From positions 1-9,824 of the forward strand of contig SKKM01000222.1 in the NCBI GenBank assembly GCA_007121485.1: DNA of 9,824 nt. Reading direction: 5' to 3'. Source of the stretch: Wenzhouxiangella sp. (GTDB taxonomy: Bacteria > Pseudomonadota > Gammaproteobacteria > Xanthomonadales > Wenzhouxiangellaceae). The notes beneath the pieces were generated by a model that was not told where the DNA came from, ran no database searches, and saw only the letters and a program-made list of their open reading frames with translations. Positions 1-7,201 of the stretch are shown here, one piece after another (the stretch's first letter is position 1; every line of letters starts with the position of its first letter). Both the position numbers and the translations under genes were made by a program.

Positions 1-274
1 CGCGGCGCAGCAGGTCTTCGGTGGACCGCGGCTGGACCAGTTCGACGTCCTCCTCGGTCACCGTGTAAATCGCACCCGGCGTCAGGGCCAGGTTCAAGGG
101 ATCCGGAGCGACGACGCGGATTCGGGGCAATTCCGTGGAATCCGACTCCAGACCGGAACCGCCCTGCTCGGCTTCAGCGGTCTCCGCCGCGGCCAGGCTG
201 TTGCCAGAGGCCAGCAGCAAAGCCAGGGAAACAGCGCAGGCCAGCGGGGTTTTTTGGGTGCGAATGCTTGACAT
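1..274 (-). CDS. TonB-dependent receptor, N-terminal part (3' end outside window)
   Basis: Ninety-one codons are visible before the window edge. An outer-membrane receptor of this family imports iron chelates, or sometimes other ligands, using energy from TonB-ExbBD. The first ~30 residues form a signal peptide: a basic start (R5, K8), a hydrophobic core of about residues 11-23, and an Ala-rich cleavage zone ending near ALAAA (~26-30). After an acidic linker, residues ~51-91 look like the start of the plug domain: PRIRVVAPDPL, then TPGAIYTV, then a D/E-rich turn and PRSTEDLLRR. FecA-like iron receptors share this layout. The ATG at 274 is preceded by a good Shine-Dalgarno sequence (GAGGAAG, 290-284, 9 nt away). 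A candidate Fur box overlaps the promoter, which supports a role in iron uptake. The ligand cannot be named because the barrel is missing. The family call is fairly firm, the substrate is inference. Confidence 0.8.
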   Translation of the reverse strand, partial: MSSIRTQKTPLACAVSLALLLASGNSLAAAETAEAEQGGSGLESDSTELPRIRVVAPDPLNLALTPGAIYTVTEEDVELVQPRSTEDLLRR

Positions 275-283
275 CGAAACTGA

Positions 284-290
284 CTTCCTC
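284..290 (-). promoter_or_regulatory. Shine-Dalgarno site of the TonB-dependent receptor
   Basis: The minus strand reads GAGGAAG, with 9 nt to the ATG at 274. It fixes the start codon that places a clean signal peptide at the N-terminus. Confidence 0.65.
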
Positions 291-312
291 GTGAGTTGTT
301 ATGCGAAGCCAT

Positions 313-341
313 ATCATAACGATATTCATTCCTGTTTACAG
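313..341 (-). promoter_or_regulatory. Predicted promoter of the TonB-dependent receptor gene
   Basis: On the minus strand a -10 candidate TATGAT (318-313, 5/6 to consensus) follows a weak -35 candidate CTGTAA (341-336, 3/6) at a 17-nt spacing. Transcription would begin near 306, leaving a leader of about 30 nt with the Shine-Dalgarno site. The region lies in the 117-nt gap after the phosphoesterase stop, so the receptor can be transcribed on its own. Confidence 0.45.
315..333 (-). promoter_or_regulatory. Candidate Fur box in the receptor promoter
   Basis: The minus-strand 19-mer AGGAATGAATATCGTTATG matches the classical Fur consensus GATAATGATAATCATTATC at 12 of 19 positions, with the conserved blocks AATGA, ATC and TTAT in register. 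It fills the spacer and overlaps the -10 element, as expected for an iron-dependent repressor site. A perfect 5-5-5 inverted repeat, ATATC-N5-GATAT (311-325), overlaps it and is an alternative operator. A single 12/19 match in AT-rich DNA could be chance. The downstream receptor gene makes it plausible. Confidence 0.45.
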
Positions 342-391
342 CGCCTTCTTAAGAACTGGTGAGTTCCGTTCTCGCTGACCCCGAGCTGCGA

Positions 392-2299
392 TCAATCCCA
401 GTGGCGCCAGAACCTTGGCGGGTGCGTGCCCTTCACCTCCAGCACCAGCAGGTCGCTGAAGCGCTGCCCGTTGCGGTCGGTGCTTTCGATCTCGAACACG
501 TGGACACCCAGCGGCAGATCGGCCGGCAGCGGGGCTTTCCACAAGTGCACGTTGCGGTCCGACAGCGAGCGACCCTGCGGTCGAGGCGGGCCGTCGTTGG
601 TACGGCCGCGGAAGGTTTCGTAGCCCTGGGTGCGCGGCTCGCCGGAGCGGCTGACAATGGCGCGGCGCGCGTCGCTGGCCTGGCGCTGCATGGCAAAGGG
701 ATCGACGAACAGTGCACCGGTGCGCGGCGCCTCGCCCTGCCCGTCCTGGGTGCGCTCCAGCGCGAACCACTCGCCCTGCCCCAGCCGCGCACGTACGCTG
801 GTGGCCTGGCTGCCCATCCACACGTTGGCGGTCAGAAACACTTGACCCTCCAGGTCTTCCGGCGTGAGCAGCTTGGTGTCGCCCAGATCATGGATGGACA
901 CCGGCGGTACGGGATCGCGCTCACCCTCAGGCTGGCGCATCCATGCATCCAGGGTCTCGTACCAGTCGCGGAAGCGCGGGGTATTGAGCGCCACCCACTG
1001 GCCGCGGCGCGGGTCCAGACGGCTGCCGCGGTAGCGTTCGCGAAACTCGACGCCGTCGAAATCGAGCATCACCACCCCTCTGGGTCCGCCCAGGCGCTGC
1101 AGTGCCATGGGGATGCCGTCGATGTCGAAATTACCCTGCCACCAGGCGCCGGACGCCGCGCCGGCAATGATATGACGAAACGGCAGCGGGCCGACGCCGA
1201 CGTTTTCCTGCCAGCCGGCGTACCACTCACCGGGTTCCAGGTTTTCCACGGTGTGGGTGTGGCCGGAAATGGACAGCGCCGGTCGGCCTTGCAGCAGGGC
1301 GTGAATCTCGGGCGCGTTGTCGGTCTGGTGAACCACGCTGTGAGCGTCGCTGAAGGACACCAGCGGGATGTGGTGCAGCAGCACGATCAGGCGGTCTTCG
1401 GGAATGTGGGCCAGCAGGTTTTCCAGCCACTGCATCTGAATGTCGGGCACCCGACCGTTGTAGCGCGGGCTCTCGCCCAGGCAGAATTCACGGCCGGGCA
1501 ATCGCGTGTCGTCTTCGCCGCAGGGGTAATAAACGTTGTTGAGCGAAATGAAGGTCGCCTGTCCGATTTCGAAGGCGAAGTAAGACGGCTTGACCATGCG
1601 CCGCCAGGAGTCGGCCGAATGGGCCATTTCAGTCGCGTCGAAGTCGAGGTCGTGGTTGCCGAACACCAGCCACTGCGGGACGCCCACTGCGGCGCCGACG
1701 TGCATCAGGCGATCCAGCAAGTCGAGGTCGTCGCCCATGACGTCGCCCACATAGATCATGCAGTCGCCGTCGGTCAGGCCCTCGTCGAGCAGGTCGACCA
1801 CGGTGCTGGCGCGAAAAAAGCCGATCTCGTCGTTGGAATAGGTCTGGCTGTCGCCAATGACGGCGCAGCGGAAAGCGTCGCCTTCAGGCGTCGGCAGCAG
1901 GGGAAAGTCGATACGCTCCGGCAAGGGTCCCGGGGCCGGCAGACCGCCGAAGCGCAGGGGCTCGGGCGTGCCGCCGGCCTTCCAGGTGAAGGCAAACTGC
2001 GGAATCTGGCGCTCGTCCACCGGCACGCGCCAGCCGGAGGGCTGGACCACGGTCACGTCCATGTCCGATCGCACCGGCAACTCGTAGCGGCCCCGCTCGT
2101 CGGTCACCGTGACGTCCAGTCCGTTGGACACCAGCACGCCGGCAATCCCCGGTTCATTGGCCTGGCGCAAGCCGTCGCCATTGAGGTCGGAAAACACCAC
2201 GCCGCCAATCGTGGCCGGAACCGGTATATCGGCATTGGCCAACGCGAAATGCGGGAGGACGAGCAGGAAGATCAAGGCCGGCAAAACACGTCGCTGCAT
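392..2299 (-). CDS. Secreted calcineurin-like metallophosphoesterase (MetallophosN/MetallophosC type)
   Basis: The 635-residue protein begins with a signal peptide (hydrophobic core ~6-20, AxA-type cleavage ~21-23), so it probably acts in the periplasm or outside the cell. Residues ~31-76 form an SdrD B/carboxypeptidase-regulatory-like beta domain with a Ca-binding-style DLNGDG loop (38-43). The dinuclear-metal phosphoesterase core spans ~143-350: GDSQ (149-152), GDVMGD (185-190), GNHD (214-217), HH (309-310), GHTH (346-349). Motif I has Gln where the classic DxH has His; related calcineurin-like families tolerate this. The remaining ~280 residues match the accessory C-terminal region of this family. 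Family members hydrolyse phosphomono- or diesters, but the substrate here is unknown. The ATG at 2299 gives the signal peptide directly. No strong Shine-Dalgarno precedes it. The TonB receptor lies 117 nt downstream on the same strand, and a functional link is possible but unproven. Confidence 0.85.
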   Translation of the reverse strand: MQRRVLPALIFLLVLPHFALANADIPVPATIGGVVFSDLNGDGLRQANEPGIAGVLVSNGLDVTVTDERGRYELPVRSDMDVTVVQPSGWRVPVDERQIPQFAFTWKAGGTPEPLRFGGLPAPGPLPERIDFPLLPTPEGDAFRCAVIGDSQTYSNDEIGFFRASTVVDLLDEGLTDGDCMIYVGDVMGDDLDLLDRLMHVGAAVGVPQWLVFGNHDLDFDATEMAHSADSWRRMVKPSYFAFEIGQATFISLNNVYYPCGEDDTRLPGREFCLGESPRYNGRVPDIQMQWLENLLAHIPEDRLIVLLHHIPLVSFSDAHSVVHQTDNAPEIHALLQGRPALSISGHTHTVENLEPGEWYAGWQENVGVGPLPFRHIIAGAASGAWWQGNFDIDGIPMALQRLGGPRGVVMLDFDGVEFRERYRGSRLDPRRGQWVALNTPRFRDWYETLDAWMRQPEGERDPVPPVSIHDLGDTKLLTPEDLEGQVFLTANVWMGSQATSVRARLGQGEWFALERTQDGQGEAPRTGALFVDPFAMQRQASDARRAIVSRSGEPRTQGYETFRGRTNDGPPRPQGRSLSDRNVHLWKAPLPADLPLGVHVFEIESTDRNGQRFSDLLVLEVKGTHPPRFWRHWD

Positions 2300-2313
2300 G
2301 ACAGTACGATGGA

Positions 2314-2333
2314 ATCAAGCCAGATCGCTTGAT
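2314..2333. repeat. Perfect 7-6-7 inverted repeat upstream of the phosphoesterase gene
   Basis: The arms ATCAAGC (2314-2320) and GCTTGAT (2327-2333) are exact reverse complements around a 6-nt spacer. The repeat lies 15-34 nt upstream of the phosphoesterase ATG, in the 208-nt gap after the SNF2 gene. It could be a dimeric repressor site, or a hairpin in the 5' leader that controls translation. No convincing -35/-10 pair was found around it, so its position relative to a transcription start is unknown. Confidence 0.4.
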
Positions 2334-2358
2334 AACAGCTTTTCGCTGCGGGCGCATG

Positions 2359-2386
2359 AAAAAAGCGCGGGATCTTCGGCCCGAAG
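2359..2386 (-). terminator. Weak terminator-like hairpin downstream of the SNF2 gene
   Basis: On the minus strand a 5-bp stem (CTTCG/CGAAG with a 3-nt loop, 2386-2374) is followed 9 nt later by six T residues (2364-2359). It sits 122 nt beyond the SNF2 stop and before the phosphoesterase gene. The gap between stem and T-run is longer than in a standard intrinsic terminator, so the call is tentative. The rest of 2300-2507 holds the 7-6-7 inverted repeat and no supported gene. Confidence 0.25.
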
Positions 2387-2507
2387 CTGGCCGTGTGGTC
2401 ATCGCTCGCACCCTGACGGCCATGTTGACCGGCCTGGCCAAGGCCTCGGTCCGGCGCCACGATCAGCACGGCCAACCCAACGCCGACCCGGTGGCGACGC
2501 AGCGGAC

Positions 2508-5429
2508 TCAGGCGTTCCGGCCCAGGCCGAACAGGTCTTCCAGCTCTTCGGGGCTCAAGTCGATGGCGCCACCGCCGCCGAGCAGGCCGTCGATCAGTTC
2601 GCGCTTGCTGGCCTGCATCTGCTGGATCTTGTCCTCGATGGTGTCCTCGGTCAGCAGGCGGTAGACGAAGACCTTCTGGTCCTGCCCGATGCGGTGGGCG
2701 CGATCGGTGGCCTGGTCCTCCACCGCCGGATTCCACCACGGGTCGTAGTGGATCACGGTGTCGGCCGCGGTCAGGTTCAGCCCCACCCCGCCGGCGCGCA
2801 GGCTGATCAGGAACACCGGCGCCTGGCCGGACTGGAAGGCTTCGACCACTTTCTGGCGGTCGCGGGTCTGGCCGGTCAACTTCAGATAGGGAACGCCGCG
2901 CTTGTGCAGCTCGCGCTCGATGATCTCGAGCATGCGCACGAACTGCGAAAACAGCAGGATGCGCCGGCCCTCCACCACCATCTCCGGCAGCAGGTCCATC
3001 AACAGGGCCAGCTTGGCCGAGCCCGCTGCCGGCACCGACGCGTGCGGATCCAGCAGGCGCGGATCGCAGCAGATCTGGCGCAGCTTCAGCAGCGCGTCGA
3101 GAATGACGATGCGGCCCCGCTCCGGACCGTCGACGCGCAGGGCCAGACGCACCCGCTCCTTCATTTCCTCGCGCACCGCCTCGTAGGTCTTCAGCTGCTG
3201 GCCGGCCAGCGGCACGCTGCGCACGATCTCGGTCTTGGGCGGCAGCTCGGGTGCGACCTCGGCCTTGCTGCGGCGCAGAAAGAAGGGCCGGATGCGGCGG
3301 GCCAGCTGGGCCCGGCGCTCCTGGTCACCGCCCTTCTCGATCGGCTGGCGGAAATGGGCGCGGAACCGGGTGTCCGAGCCCAGCAGGCCCGGCATCAGGA
3401 AGTCGAACTGGCTCCACAGCTCGCTCAGGTTGTTTTCCAGCGGCGTGCCGGTCAGGCACAGGCGATGCCGGGCCTGGAGCTGGCGCACCGCCTTGCTGGC
3501 CCGGGTGCGCGCGTTCTTGATCGCCTGCGCCTCGTCCAGGATCAGCAGGTGCCAGCGCTCGCGCTTGAGCCAGTCGATGTCGCGCCCGAGCAGGGGATAG
3601 GTGGTCAGGACGAGGTCGCTGTCCTCGATCCACTGGAACTGGCCCCGGCGTTCCGGGCCATGCAGCAGCAGGGTCTTGAGATTCGGGGCAAAGCGGCGCG
3701 CCTCATTCTTCCAGTTGAACATCAGGCTGGTCGGCGCCACCACCAGCGCCGGACGATCCAGCCGGCCGCTCTCCTTCTCGAGCAGCACATGGGCCAGGGT
3801 CTGGATGGTCTTGCCCAGACCCATGTCGTCGGCCAGGATGCCGCCGAAACCGGCCTCGCGCAGGAACTGCAGCCAGCCCAGCCCCAGGCGCTGGTAATCG
3901 CGCAGCTGGGCCTGCAGGCCAATAGGCGCCTGCACCGGCAGGATCTGCTCGAACTCGCCGAGGCGACGCGCCACCGCCGCCAGCCCGGCATCGCCGACCA
4001 GCGGCCAGGCCTCCGCCAGCTGGTTCAACTCCGCCAGGCGCGCGCGGCGCATGCGCAACACCCCGCCGGTCAGCCGGGTCTCGGCTTCGGCCAGTTCCGG
4101 CACGGCGGTCAGAACGCCACGCAGCCGCTCGGCCGGCACGGGCAGCACCCGACGGCCGCCCAGGTCCAGCATCAGGCGCCGGTCCGATCCGCGGGCGGCA
4201 AGCATTTCCCGTAGCAGCATGGGGTTTGCGGTGCGCGACCATTGGGCCAGGGCAGACAGCAGGCTGATCCGCTCGCCGCCGACCTCGATCAGCAGGTCGA
4301 GCACGATCCAGTCCTGGCCGGCGTCGACCAGCCGGCAGGCCCAACGCTGCGGCACGACGCGCTCCAGCATCAGGTCGCAGGCCTTGTCGAGAAGCCAGCC
4401 CTGCCCGACCAGCTCGTCCAGGGATTGCTGAATCTGCACCCAGGATTCAACCAGGCGGTCTCGTCGGCCCGGCACCAGCGACCCGCCGCTGCCGGGCGGA
4501 TAGTCCAGGCCATCGGCCTCGGTCAATCGGACCAGACCCAGGGCCTCCAGCTGCGTCTGGCAAGCTTCCTCGTAGTCGTGATCGCGCTGCGCCGTCAGCA
4601 CCCGGCGCGTCCCAGACTCCGCATCCGGAGGCAACAGGCGCGACTCGCCCTCGTGATCCCAGGCCAGTTCCAACGGACCGTACTGGAAACTCAGGCTGAC
4701 CGACGGCAGGGGAAGGAAACGTCCGCCGCTGCCCACTTCGACATTGGCCAGGCGCAAGCGCGGGCGAGGCCGCCCGCACTCGACCCGCTGCACATCCAGC
4801 GCGGTCGGCCGCGGCAGCGCGCTGTCCTCGGTCGCCAGCCGGGCGATGAGGGAGCGCGCCTGGCTGGCATCTAGCCTGCCCCCGGCCATGAGCTTGAGCG
4901 CTCGCTCGGGCTCCAGCAGCGGGCGCACAGGCCGGCACTGCCCCGTCGTCCGATCGACCACCCAGGGTGGATTCAGCGGCAACTGCAGCAACTCGCCCAT
5001 GGCGCTTTCCGGCAGATCGAAACGCAGGTGCTGCGAGCCGTCGTCAAGCAACAGCCACTGCACATTCGCGCGCAGGGGCTCGGCCGCCTGCAAGGCCGGC
5101 GCTTCGGGAGATTGCCAGTAGCAGCGCCCGGACTCCAGCAAGGCCCGGAACAATTCTTCCGCCGACGGCGGCAAGGGATGCCAGGTCAAGCCCGGCACCA
5201 GGATCGAGCGCTCGGCCAGCTCGTGCAGGATGCGATAGTCCTCGTCGGCGACATAGGCCGGTCGCATCTCCTGCTGCAGCAGGCTCAGCGAAAACGGCAC
5301 CAGCTCCCCGATGACTCCGGCCAGGGGCGAGCGCACCGGACTGACGCTCAGCTCCCCGCCTGGCGATAACTGCAGCAGATAGAGCAGACGGTGTCGCGGC
5401 CTGGCGCGCTGTGCGGCACCCGATTGCAT
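2508..5429 (-). CDS. SNF2-family DEAD/DEAH-type helicase/ATPase
   Basis: This 973-residue Swi2/Snf2-type ATPase probably translocates on double-stranded DNA and remodels DNA-protein complexes, in the manner of RapA/HepA relatives. Helicase motifs are complete (numbers approximate): I, DDMGLGKT (~534-541); II, DEAQ (~632-635); III, LTGTPLEN (~659-666); V, SLRAGGVGLNLT (~876-887); VI, QATDRAHRIGQ (~906-916). The ~500-residue N-terminal half resembles the region that follows the zinc finger in bacterial SWIM-SNF2 proteins, yet no SWIM CxC...CxH pattern is present and the neighbouring gene ends just upstream. The ATG at 5429 has GGAG 7 nt upstream; an in-frame TTG at 5435 adds two residues. It follows the DUF2007-like gene by 14 nt, so the two are probably cotranscribed with nei further upstream. 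A role in DNA repair or transcription recycling is inference. Confidence 0.93.
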   Translation of the reverse strand: MQSGAAQRARPRHRLLYLLQLSPGGELSVSPVRSPLAGVIGELVPFSLSLLQQEMRPAYVADEDYRILHELAERSILVPGLTWHPLPPSAEELFRALLESGRCYWQSPEAPALQAAEPLRANVQWLLLDDGSQHLRFDLPESAMGELLQLPLNPPWVVDRTTGQCRPVRPLLEPERALKLMAGGRLDASQARSLIARLATEDSALPRPTALDVQRVECGRPRPRLRLANVEVGSGGRFLPLPSVSLSFQYGPLELAWDHEGESRLLPPDAESGTRRVLTAQRDHDYEEACQTQLEALGLVRLTEADGLDYPPGSGGSLVPGRRDRLVESWVQIQQSLDELVGQGWLLDKACDLMLERVVPQRWACRLVDAGQDWIVLDLLIEVGGERISLLSALAQWSRTANPMLLREMLAARGSDRRLMLDLGGRRVLPVPAERLRGVLTAVPELAEAETRLTGGVLRMRRARLAELNQLAEAWPLVGDAGLAAVARRLGEFEQILPVQAPIGLQAQLRDYQRLGLGWLQFLREAGFGGILADDMGLGKTIQTLAHVLLEKESGRLDRPALVVAPTSLMFNWKNEARRFAPNLKTLLLHGPERRGQFQWIEDSDLVLTTYPLLGRDIDWLKRERWHLLILDEAQAIKNARTRASKAVRQLQARHRLCLTGTPLENNLSELWSQFDFLMPGLLGSDTRFRAHFRQPIEKGGDQERRAQLARRIRPFFLRRSKAEVAPELPPKTEIVRSVPLAGQQLKTYEAVREEMKERVRLALRVDGPERGRIVILDALLKLRQICCDPRLLDPHASVPAAGSAKLALLMDLLPEMVVEGRRILLFSQFVRMLEIIERELHKRGVPYLKLTGQTRDRQKVVEAFQSGQAPVFLISLRAGGVGLNLTAADTVIHYDPWWNPAVEDQATDRAHRIGQDQKVFVYRLLTEDTIEDKIQQMQASKRELIDGLLGGGGAIDLSPEELEDLFGLGRNA

Positions 5430-5443
5430 GCGCAAACTCCGCG

Positions 5444-5800
5444 CTAGGGTCCCAGGTACAGGACCAGGCCCAGCAGCCCGAGCAGCGCGCCCAGGGTGAT
5501 CAGCAGGCCGCGAATCATCACGCGTCGTGCCTGCACGGGCCCCTCTTCCTGCAGGATCTGCATGCGGCTCTCGTCCAGCGCGTTGACCGGCTGGTGGTCC
5601 GCATCTTCAAGCAGCTTGAGCGCATCCTCGTACTGCGCCGCCAGCACGGCCCACAGGGCGGCACGATCGGCCTGGCCCCGCGTGAGGCCGGGTTTCAGCA
5701 CCGTCAACTCCGACACATGGGTGGCAATCCCGCGCGAGCGCAGAAACGCCGCGCGCTCTTCGGCGGCGGACAAGGAGGGATAGCGAGCGATCAAGCGCAC
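5444..5800 (-). CDS. Small DUF2007-like protein with a C-terminal membrane anchor
   Basis: The protein has 118 residues. Residues ~2-65 look like the DUF2007 (putative signal-transducing) fold: RLIARYPSLSAAE, then a helix, RGIATHVSE, and AALWAVLAAQYEDALKLLED. A charged linker (~66-94) leads to one hydrophobic helix (~97-116) that reaches almost to the C-terminus, so it is probably a tail-anchored inner-membrane protein with a cytoplasmic domain. The function of the family is not established. The start is GTG at 5800. A nearby ATG at 5811 is out of frame and closes after six codons. Only a weak GGAT-like ribosome site precedes the GTG. It lies between nei (37-nt gap) and the SNF2 gene (14-nt gap) in one orientation, which suggests an operon. 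The DUF2007 assignment is by pattern and moderately sure. Confidence 0.7.
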   Translation of the reverse strand: MRLIARYPSLSAAEERAAFLRSRGIATHVSELTVLKPGLTRGQADRAALWAVLAAQYEDALKLLEDADHQPVNALDESRMQILQEEGPVQARRVMIRGLLITLGALLGLLGLVLYLGP

Positions 5801-5837
5801 GGGTTTGTCATCCGGAATTCAAGCCAACCTTCAAATT

Positions 5838-6689
5838 TTATCCTGAGCGCTGCACTGAACGTTCGCCCGGTTCCGGCTGCCGAACCGGGCAGCGGTACAG
5901 GCGCCGGCCAGCCACTTGTTCGCGCACGATGGGTGCATCCGTCTCGAAGCTGGACTGGCCGGCCCGACCAAACACGTAATGGCGGTAGTCGCCGCGCCGC
6001 CAGCCGGCCGCCTTGAGATCGGCCACGCGATCCGGATCATTGGTCACGCCGCCGGTTTCGACCGAGCGCCACATGAGCGCATGGGCCGCTTCGGCCAGCG
6101 CCCGCAGGCGTGCGAGGTCGAGGTCCACGGGGCGCTCGGCCGGATGCACGCCGGCCAGGTAGAGAATCTCGGAGCGCAGGTAGTTGCCGACCCCGGCCAG
6201 AAAAGACTGGTCGAGCAGCAGGTGGCCCAGCCGGCGGCGCGCGAACTGCGGTTGCGAGATCCAGGCTGCGATCGCCTCCGCGTCTGCGCCACTGGAGAGA
6301 ATGTCCAGACCGGCCCTGCGGATGAACGGATGCTCGTCCAGAGCGTCGCCTTCGATCCACTCGATGTCCGAAGCGCTGTAGAGCAGCGCCGAGCGCTTGC
6401 CGGTACTCAGGGCGAGGCGCAGCTGGCGCCGGGTGTCGGGCCGCCGATCGGGCGTCGAAAACATCCAGCGCCCATACAGCTGGTTGTGCGTATAAATGAC
6501 CGTACCCCCCTGAAAGCGAATCAACAAGGCCTTGCCCAGCGTCTGCACCCGCTCGATCCGGCTGCCCTCGAGCACGCCCGCCCGTGCCTGGAGGTGCGGG
6601 AACGCGAACCAGACTTCCTTCAGCGGCGCGGCGCCGACCGCCTGCTCGACGCGTCGGGCCACGCGGAACATTTCCGGCCCCTCCGGCAT
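5838..6689 (-). CDS. nei: Endonuclease VIII-type DNA glycosylase/AP lyase (Fpg/Nei family)
   Basis: This 283-residue bifunctional base-excision enzyme removes oxidised bases, classically pyrimidines, and nicks the abasic site by beta/delta-elimination. MPEGPE supplies the catalytic N-terminal Pro2 and Glu3. K53 in TLGKALL is the conserved lysine. THNQLYGRW (~67-75) and LLYSASDIE (~102-110) closely follow E. coli Nei. The helix-two-turn-helix is at ~161-177 (QSFLAGVGNYLRSEILY). The C-terminal zinc finger is degenerate: where the family has PCxxCG and CPxC there is GQSSFETDA (~244-252) and YRCPVRQ (~265-271), leaving C267 as the only candidate ligand. The arginine-bearing hairpin tip (GRRLYR) is kept. 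The gene is full length and no frameshift explains the loss. The start is fixed by MPEGPE, 5 nt after the DUF423 stop. Longer in-frame readthrough upstream to 7118 lacks homology and is not coding. Confidence 0.93.
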   Translation of the reverse strand: MPEGPEMFRVARRVEQAVGAAPLKEVWFAFPHLQARAGVLEGSRIERVQTLGKALLIRFQGGTVIYTHNQLYGRWMFSTPDRRPDTRRQLRLALSTGKRSALLYSASDIEWIEGDALDEHPFIRRAGLDILSSGADAEAIAAWISQPQFARRRLGHLLLDQSFLAGVGNYLRSEILYLAGVHPAERPVDLDLARLRALAEAAHALMWRSVETGGVTNDPDRVADLKAAGWRRGDYRHYVFGRAGQSSFETDAPIVREQVAGRRLYRCPVRQPEPGERSVQRSG

Positions 6690-6694
6690 GGACG

Positions 6695-7075
6695 TCAGTC
6701 CCGACCGGCCTGGAAGCCGGCCCAGATCAGCAACAACCAGCCGAACATCAGGCTGACCCCGCCGATCGGCGTGACGTAGGTCAGCGACAGCACGCCGGTG
6801 ATGGCCGCGGCATAGATGCTGAAGCTGAACAGGACGGTCCCGGCAATCAGGAAGGCGGCCGACATGTTGATCCAGCGGCTGGGGCGCGCGCCGCACAGGA
6901 GACTCAGGCCCAGGGCCGTGACGATGAGGGCACCGACCTGGTGGTAGCGCACCGCGGTCATCACCCAGCGCCAGACCTCGGTTTCGACTCGCTGCTGCAG
7001 CAAGTGCTCGGCCGAGGCGCCGATCACCACCGAAAGCAGGCCAAGCGTGGCTCCGGCAACGAGGACAGGGTTCAT
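6695..7075 (-). CDS. DUF423 family inner-membrane protein
   Basis: The 126-residue protein has four predicted transmembrane helices at ~4-22, 44-62, 70-90 and 95-120. The pattern is that of DUF423 (E. coli YgdD-like): GLLSVVIGASAEHLL near the start, VRYHQVGALIV, AGTVLFSFSIY, and VTPIGGVSLMFGW at the end. The function is unknown for the family. The ATG at 7075 gives the usual short N-terminus (MNPVLVAGATLG); an in-frame TTG at 7081 would add two residues. No clear Shine-Dalgarno is visible. It ends 5 nt before nei, so the two are probably translationally linked. The 126 nt between it and the upstream DUF427 gene holds short GC-rich hairpins (for example CTGCCG/CGGCAG around 7149-7169) without a T-run, so the promoter and any terminator there remain unclear. 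Confidence 0.9.
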   Translation of the reverse strand: MNPVLVAGATLGLLSVVIGASAEHLLQQRVETEVWRWVMTAVRYHQVGALIVTALGLSLLCGARPSRWINMSAAFLIAGTVLFSFSIYAAAITGVLSLTYVTPIGGVSLMFGWLLLIWAGFQAGRD

Positions 7076-7201
7076 GAGCAAACCGGCATGAGAGCGATCC
7101 GGCAGTATCGACCAGCACAGGTCAGCGCCATGGCAAGGCCTTTGTGCCCTGCCGTCGGCGCAGCGGCAGACGGGACGCGGAAACGTCTCGGATGTCGCGC
7201 T

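Noticed and set aside
94..312. 72-codon minus-strand open frame overlapping the start of the receptor gene.
   Set aside because: It is out of frame with the signal peptide and plug domain that identify the receptor, and its Pro/Trp/Arg-rich translation is typical of a shadow frame.
359..2332. 657-codon open frame on the plus strand opposite the phosphoesterase gene.
   Set aside because: It is antisense to a well-supported gene with metal-binding motifs, its translation is low-complexity (Ala/Val/His/Gln-rich) with no recognisable domain, and such long open antisense frames are common in high-GC DNA.
2109..4214. 701-codon plus-strand open frame opposite the SNF2 gene and the gap beyond it.
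   Set aside because: It mirrors the codon usage of the SNF2 gene, is Gln/Ala/Leu-rich without motifs, and crosses a gene boundary. The SNF2 helicase motifs on the other strand are unambiguous.
5794..5811. ATG at 5811 (minus strand) as the start of the DUF2007-like gene.
   Set aside because: It is out of frame and meets a stop after six codons; the GTG at 5800 opens the real frame.
5838..5960. Frameshift or sequencing error as the cause of the lost Nei zinc finger.
   Set aside because: None of the three frames across the expected first cysteine pair gives a CxxC pattern, and the frame stays in register with the conserved GRRLYRCP to the end, so substitution is more likely than frameshift.
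6690..7118. In-frame upstream extension of nei giving a 426-residue protein.
   Set aside because: The MPEGPE start must be N-terminal because Pro2 is catalytic, and the extension only overlaps DUF423 in a second frame.
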